In this document: in pieces, positions 14,261 through 15,086 of the stretch
Layout of the letters: each line of letters starts with the position of its first letter
Position numbering within the stretch: the stretch's first letter is position 1
Source of the DNA: an uncultured Gammaproteobacteria bacterium
Lineage (GTDB): Bacteria; Pseudomonadota; Gammaproteobacteria; Pseudomonadales; Azotimanducaceae_A
Length of the DNA stretch: 15,086 nt
Reading direction: 5' to 3'
Assembly (NCBI GenBank): GCA_913049565.1
Contig: CAJWZG010000044.1
Location: 1 to 15,086, forward strand
The notes under the pieces: generated by a model
Seen by the model: the letters and a program-made list of their open reading frames with translations, nothing else
What the model was told of the DNA's origin: nothing
Database searches by the model: none
Made by a program: the position numbers and the translations under genes

Positions 14261-15086
14261 TTATCCTAGACCTGCCAACCAGTCGAGCAGGTGACCATTC
14301 ACAATCTCAGGCGCTTCTTGCTGGGTCCAGTGACCGATTTCTGGAATCAGAATATTGGTACGCAAGTCTTTGACAAAGTTAGGCATATTCTCAAGCGCTT
14401 GGCCCGCCATGGCGATCACACCGTCGCGCTCGCCCGCAACAAACAGGGCAGGCTGCAAAATTTCTGTCGGTTGGTTTGCCGATAACTCCCACGTTAGATT
14501 GTGATTGCGATAGTAATTTAGCGGGCCCGCAAAACCGCTGCGGGTGAATTCACGTACATAAAAATCAAGATCCGCAGAGCTTAGCCACGTTCCCATTTCA
14601 TCCGGATCAAGCAGGCTGGTCAGCAAGTCATCGTCAGCAGATTTCTCGACCAAGGTGCTGGGGTTCAGTTCGCCGCTGGCCAAGTGATAAAACTTGCGTA
14701 GCGCCGTGCGCACGTCTTTTTCGAATTCGGCCTCAGCAACGCCGGGTGTTTGAAAGTACAGCTGATAAAAGAACTTGCCGGCAAAGAAGGCTTTCATCGC
14801 ATCCAACGGCGGTACGGGTGAGCGAGGGCTGAAGGGCACAGAAAGCACGCCAACCGCGGTAAAAATTTCGGGGTGCCAGAGTGCACAGGCCCAGGCGGTT
14901 GGGCCACCCCAGTCGTGGCCGATGACGATGGCAGTTTTATAGCCTAGTGCCGTCACCAGTCCTTTGATGTCGTTGACAACTTCGACTTGGTTGTAAGCGG
15001 CGATGTCTTTTGGCTTGTCGGATTCGCCGTAACCGCGCATATCCGGTGCCACCACGTAATAGCCCGCAGCAGCAAGTGGTGCAAAC
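14261..15086 (-). CDS. Alpha/beta hydrolase, epoxide-hydrolase-like (5' end beyond window)
   Basis: The frame stays open through the right edge, so the N-terminus (including the expected HGFP oxyanion motif) is missing; 274 residues are visible. The visible start, LAAAGYYVVAPDMRGYGESDKP, is the classic region after the HGFP strand. The nucleophile is Asp58 of IGHDWGGP rather than Ser, as in soluble epoxide hydrolases and haloalkane dehalogenases. The cap has YFQTPGVAEAEFEKD with Tyr110 and GPLNYYRN with Tyr192, the two epoxide-activating tyrosines of epoxide hydrolases. Asp221 (AGERDGV) and His252 (IGHWTQQEAPE) complete the triad. This tyrosine pair favours epoxide hydrolase over dehalogenase. 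It is the first visible gene of a leftward operon with the two CoA-transferase genes, with a 2-base gap to the next start. Numbering is from the first complete codon at the edge. Confidence 0.88.
   Translation of the reverse strand, partial: FAPLAAAGYYVVAPDMRGYGESDKPKDIAAYNQVEVVNDIKGLVTALGYKTAIVIGHDWGGPTAWACALWHPEIFTAVGVLSVPFSPRSPVPPLDAMKAFFAGKFFYQLYFQTPGVAEAEFEKDVRTALRKFYHLASGELNPSTLVEKSADDDLLTSLLDPDEMGTWLSSADLDFYVREFTRSGFAGPLNYYRNHNLTWELSANQPTEILQPALFVAGERDGVIAMAGQALENMPNFVKDLRTNILIPEIGHWTQQEAPEIVNGHLLDWLAGLG

Overview
The window looks like chromosomal DNA from a free-living Gram-negative bacterium, most likely a gammaproteobacterium of a marine or oil/lipid-degrading type. This is an inference from an LptF-type lipopolysaccharide export permease, moderate GC content (mid-50s % by eye, not computed), and a dense set of acyl-CoA, hydrolase and dioxygenase genes. 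I see no rRNA, tRNA, CRISPR, insertion sequence or integrase. Both ends cut through genes.

Left part (1-4811), ordinary or housekeeping genes: a DUF3429 membrane protein (cut by the left edge) lies 13 bases behind lptF on the minus strand. Divergent from them is an O-acetylhomoserine sulfhydrylase of methionine synthesis. A small M50-type membrane metalloprotease converges on that gene and is itself divergent from an ELM1-family putative glycosyltransferase.

Middle and right part (4821-15086), an accessory-looking catabolic block: (i) an 803-residue protein made of two fused class III (CaiB/BaiF) CoA-transferase domains; (ii) divergent from it, a phytanoyl-CoA dioxygenase-like Fe(II)/2-oxoglutarate oxygenase followed by a Nudix hydrolase resembling the NUDT7/NUDT19 CoA diphosphatases; (iii) on the minus strand, a phosphotriesterase/lactonase-family metalloenzyme and a secreted DUF6265 protein; (iv) divergent from these, a 368-residue protein resembling the DUF7064/7065 (CrtC/AttH-like) group; (v) on the minus strand, a tight operon of an epoxide-hydrolase-like alpha/beta hydrolase (cut by the right edge), a diverged CoA transferase and a canonical CoA transferase, with 2-base spacing and an ATGA overlap.

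The most interesting signal is that the block carries four CaiB/BaiF domains arranged twice as a 'diverged then canonical' pair: once fused in a single polypeptide and once as two overlapping genes in the same order. In both pairs the diverged half has lost the AGP and [ED]N[FY] segments that form the usual CoA site, and in the split pair it also has Gln where the catalytic Asp should be. This suggests asymmetric CoA transferases with one working half and one structural or regulatory half. With the dioxygenase, Nudix enzyme, lactonase-like enzyme and epoxide hydrolase, the block could activate and break down a branched or cyclic (isoprenoid-, lactone- or steroid-like) carboxylic acid. The substrate cannot be read from the sequence.
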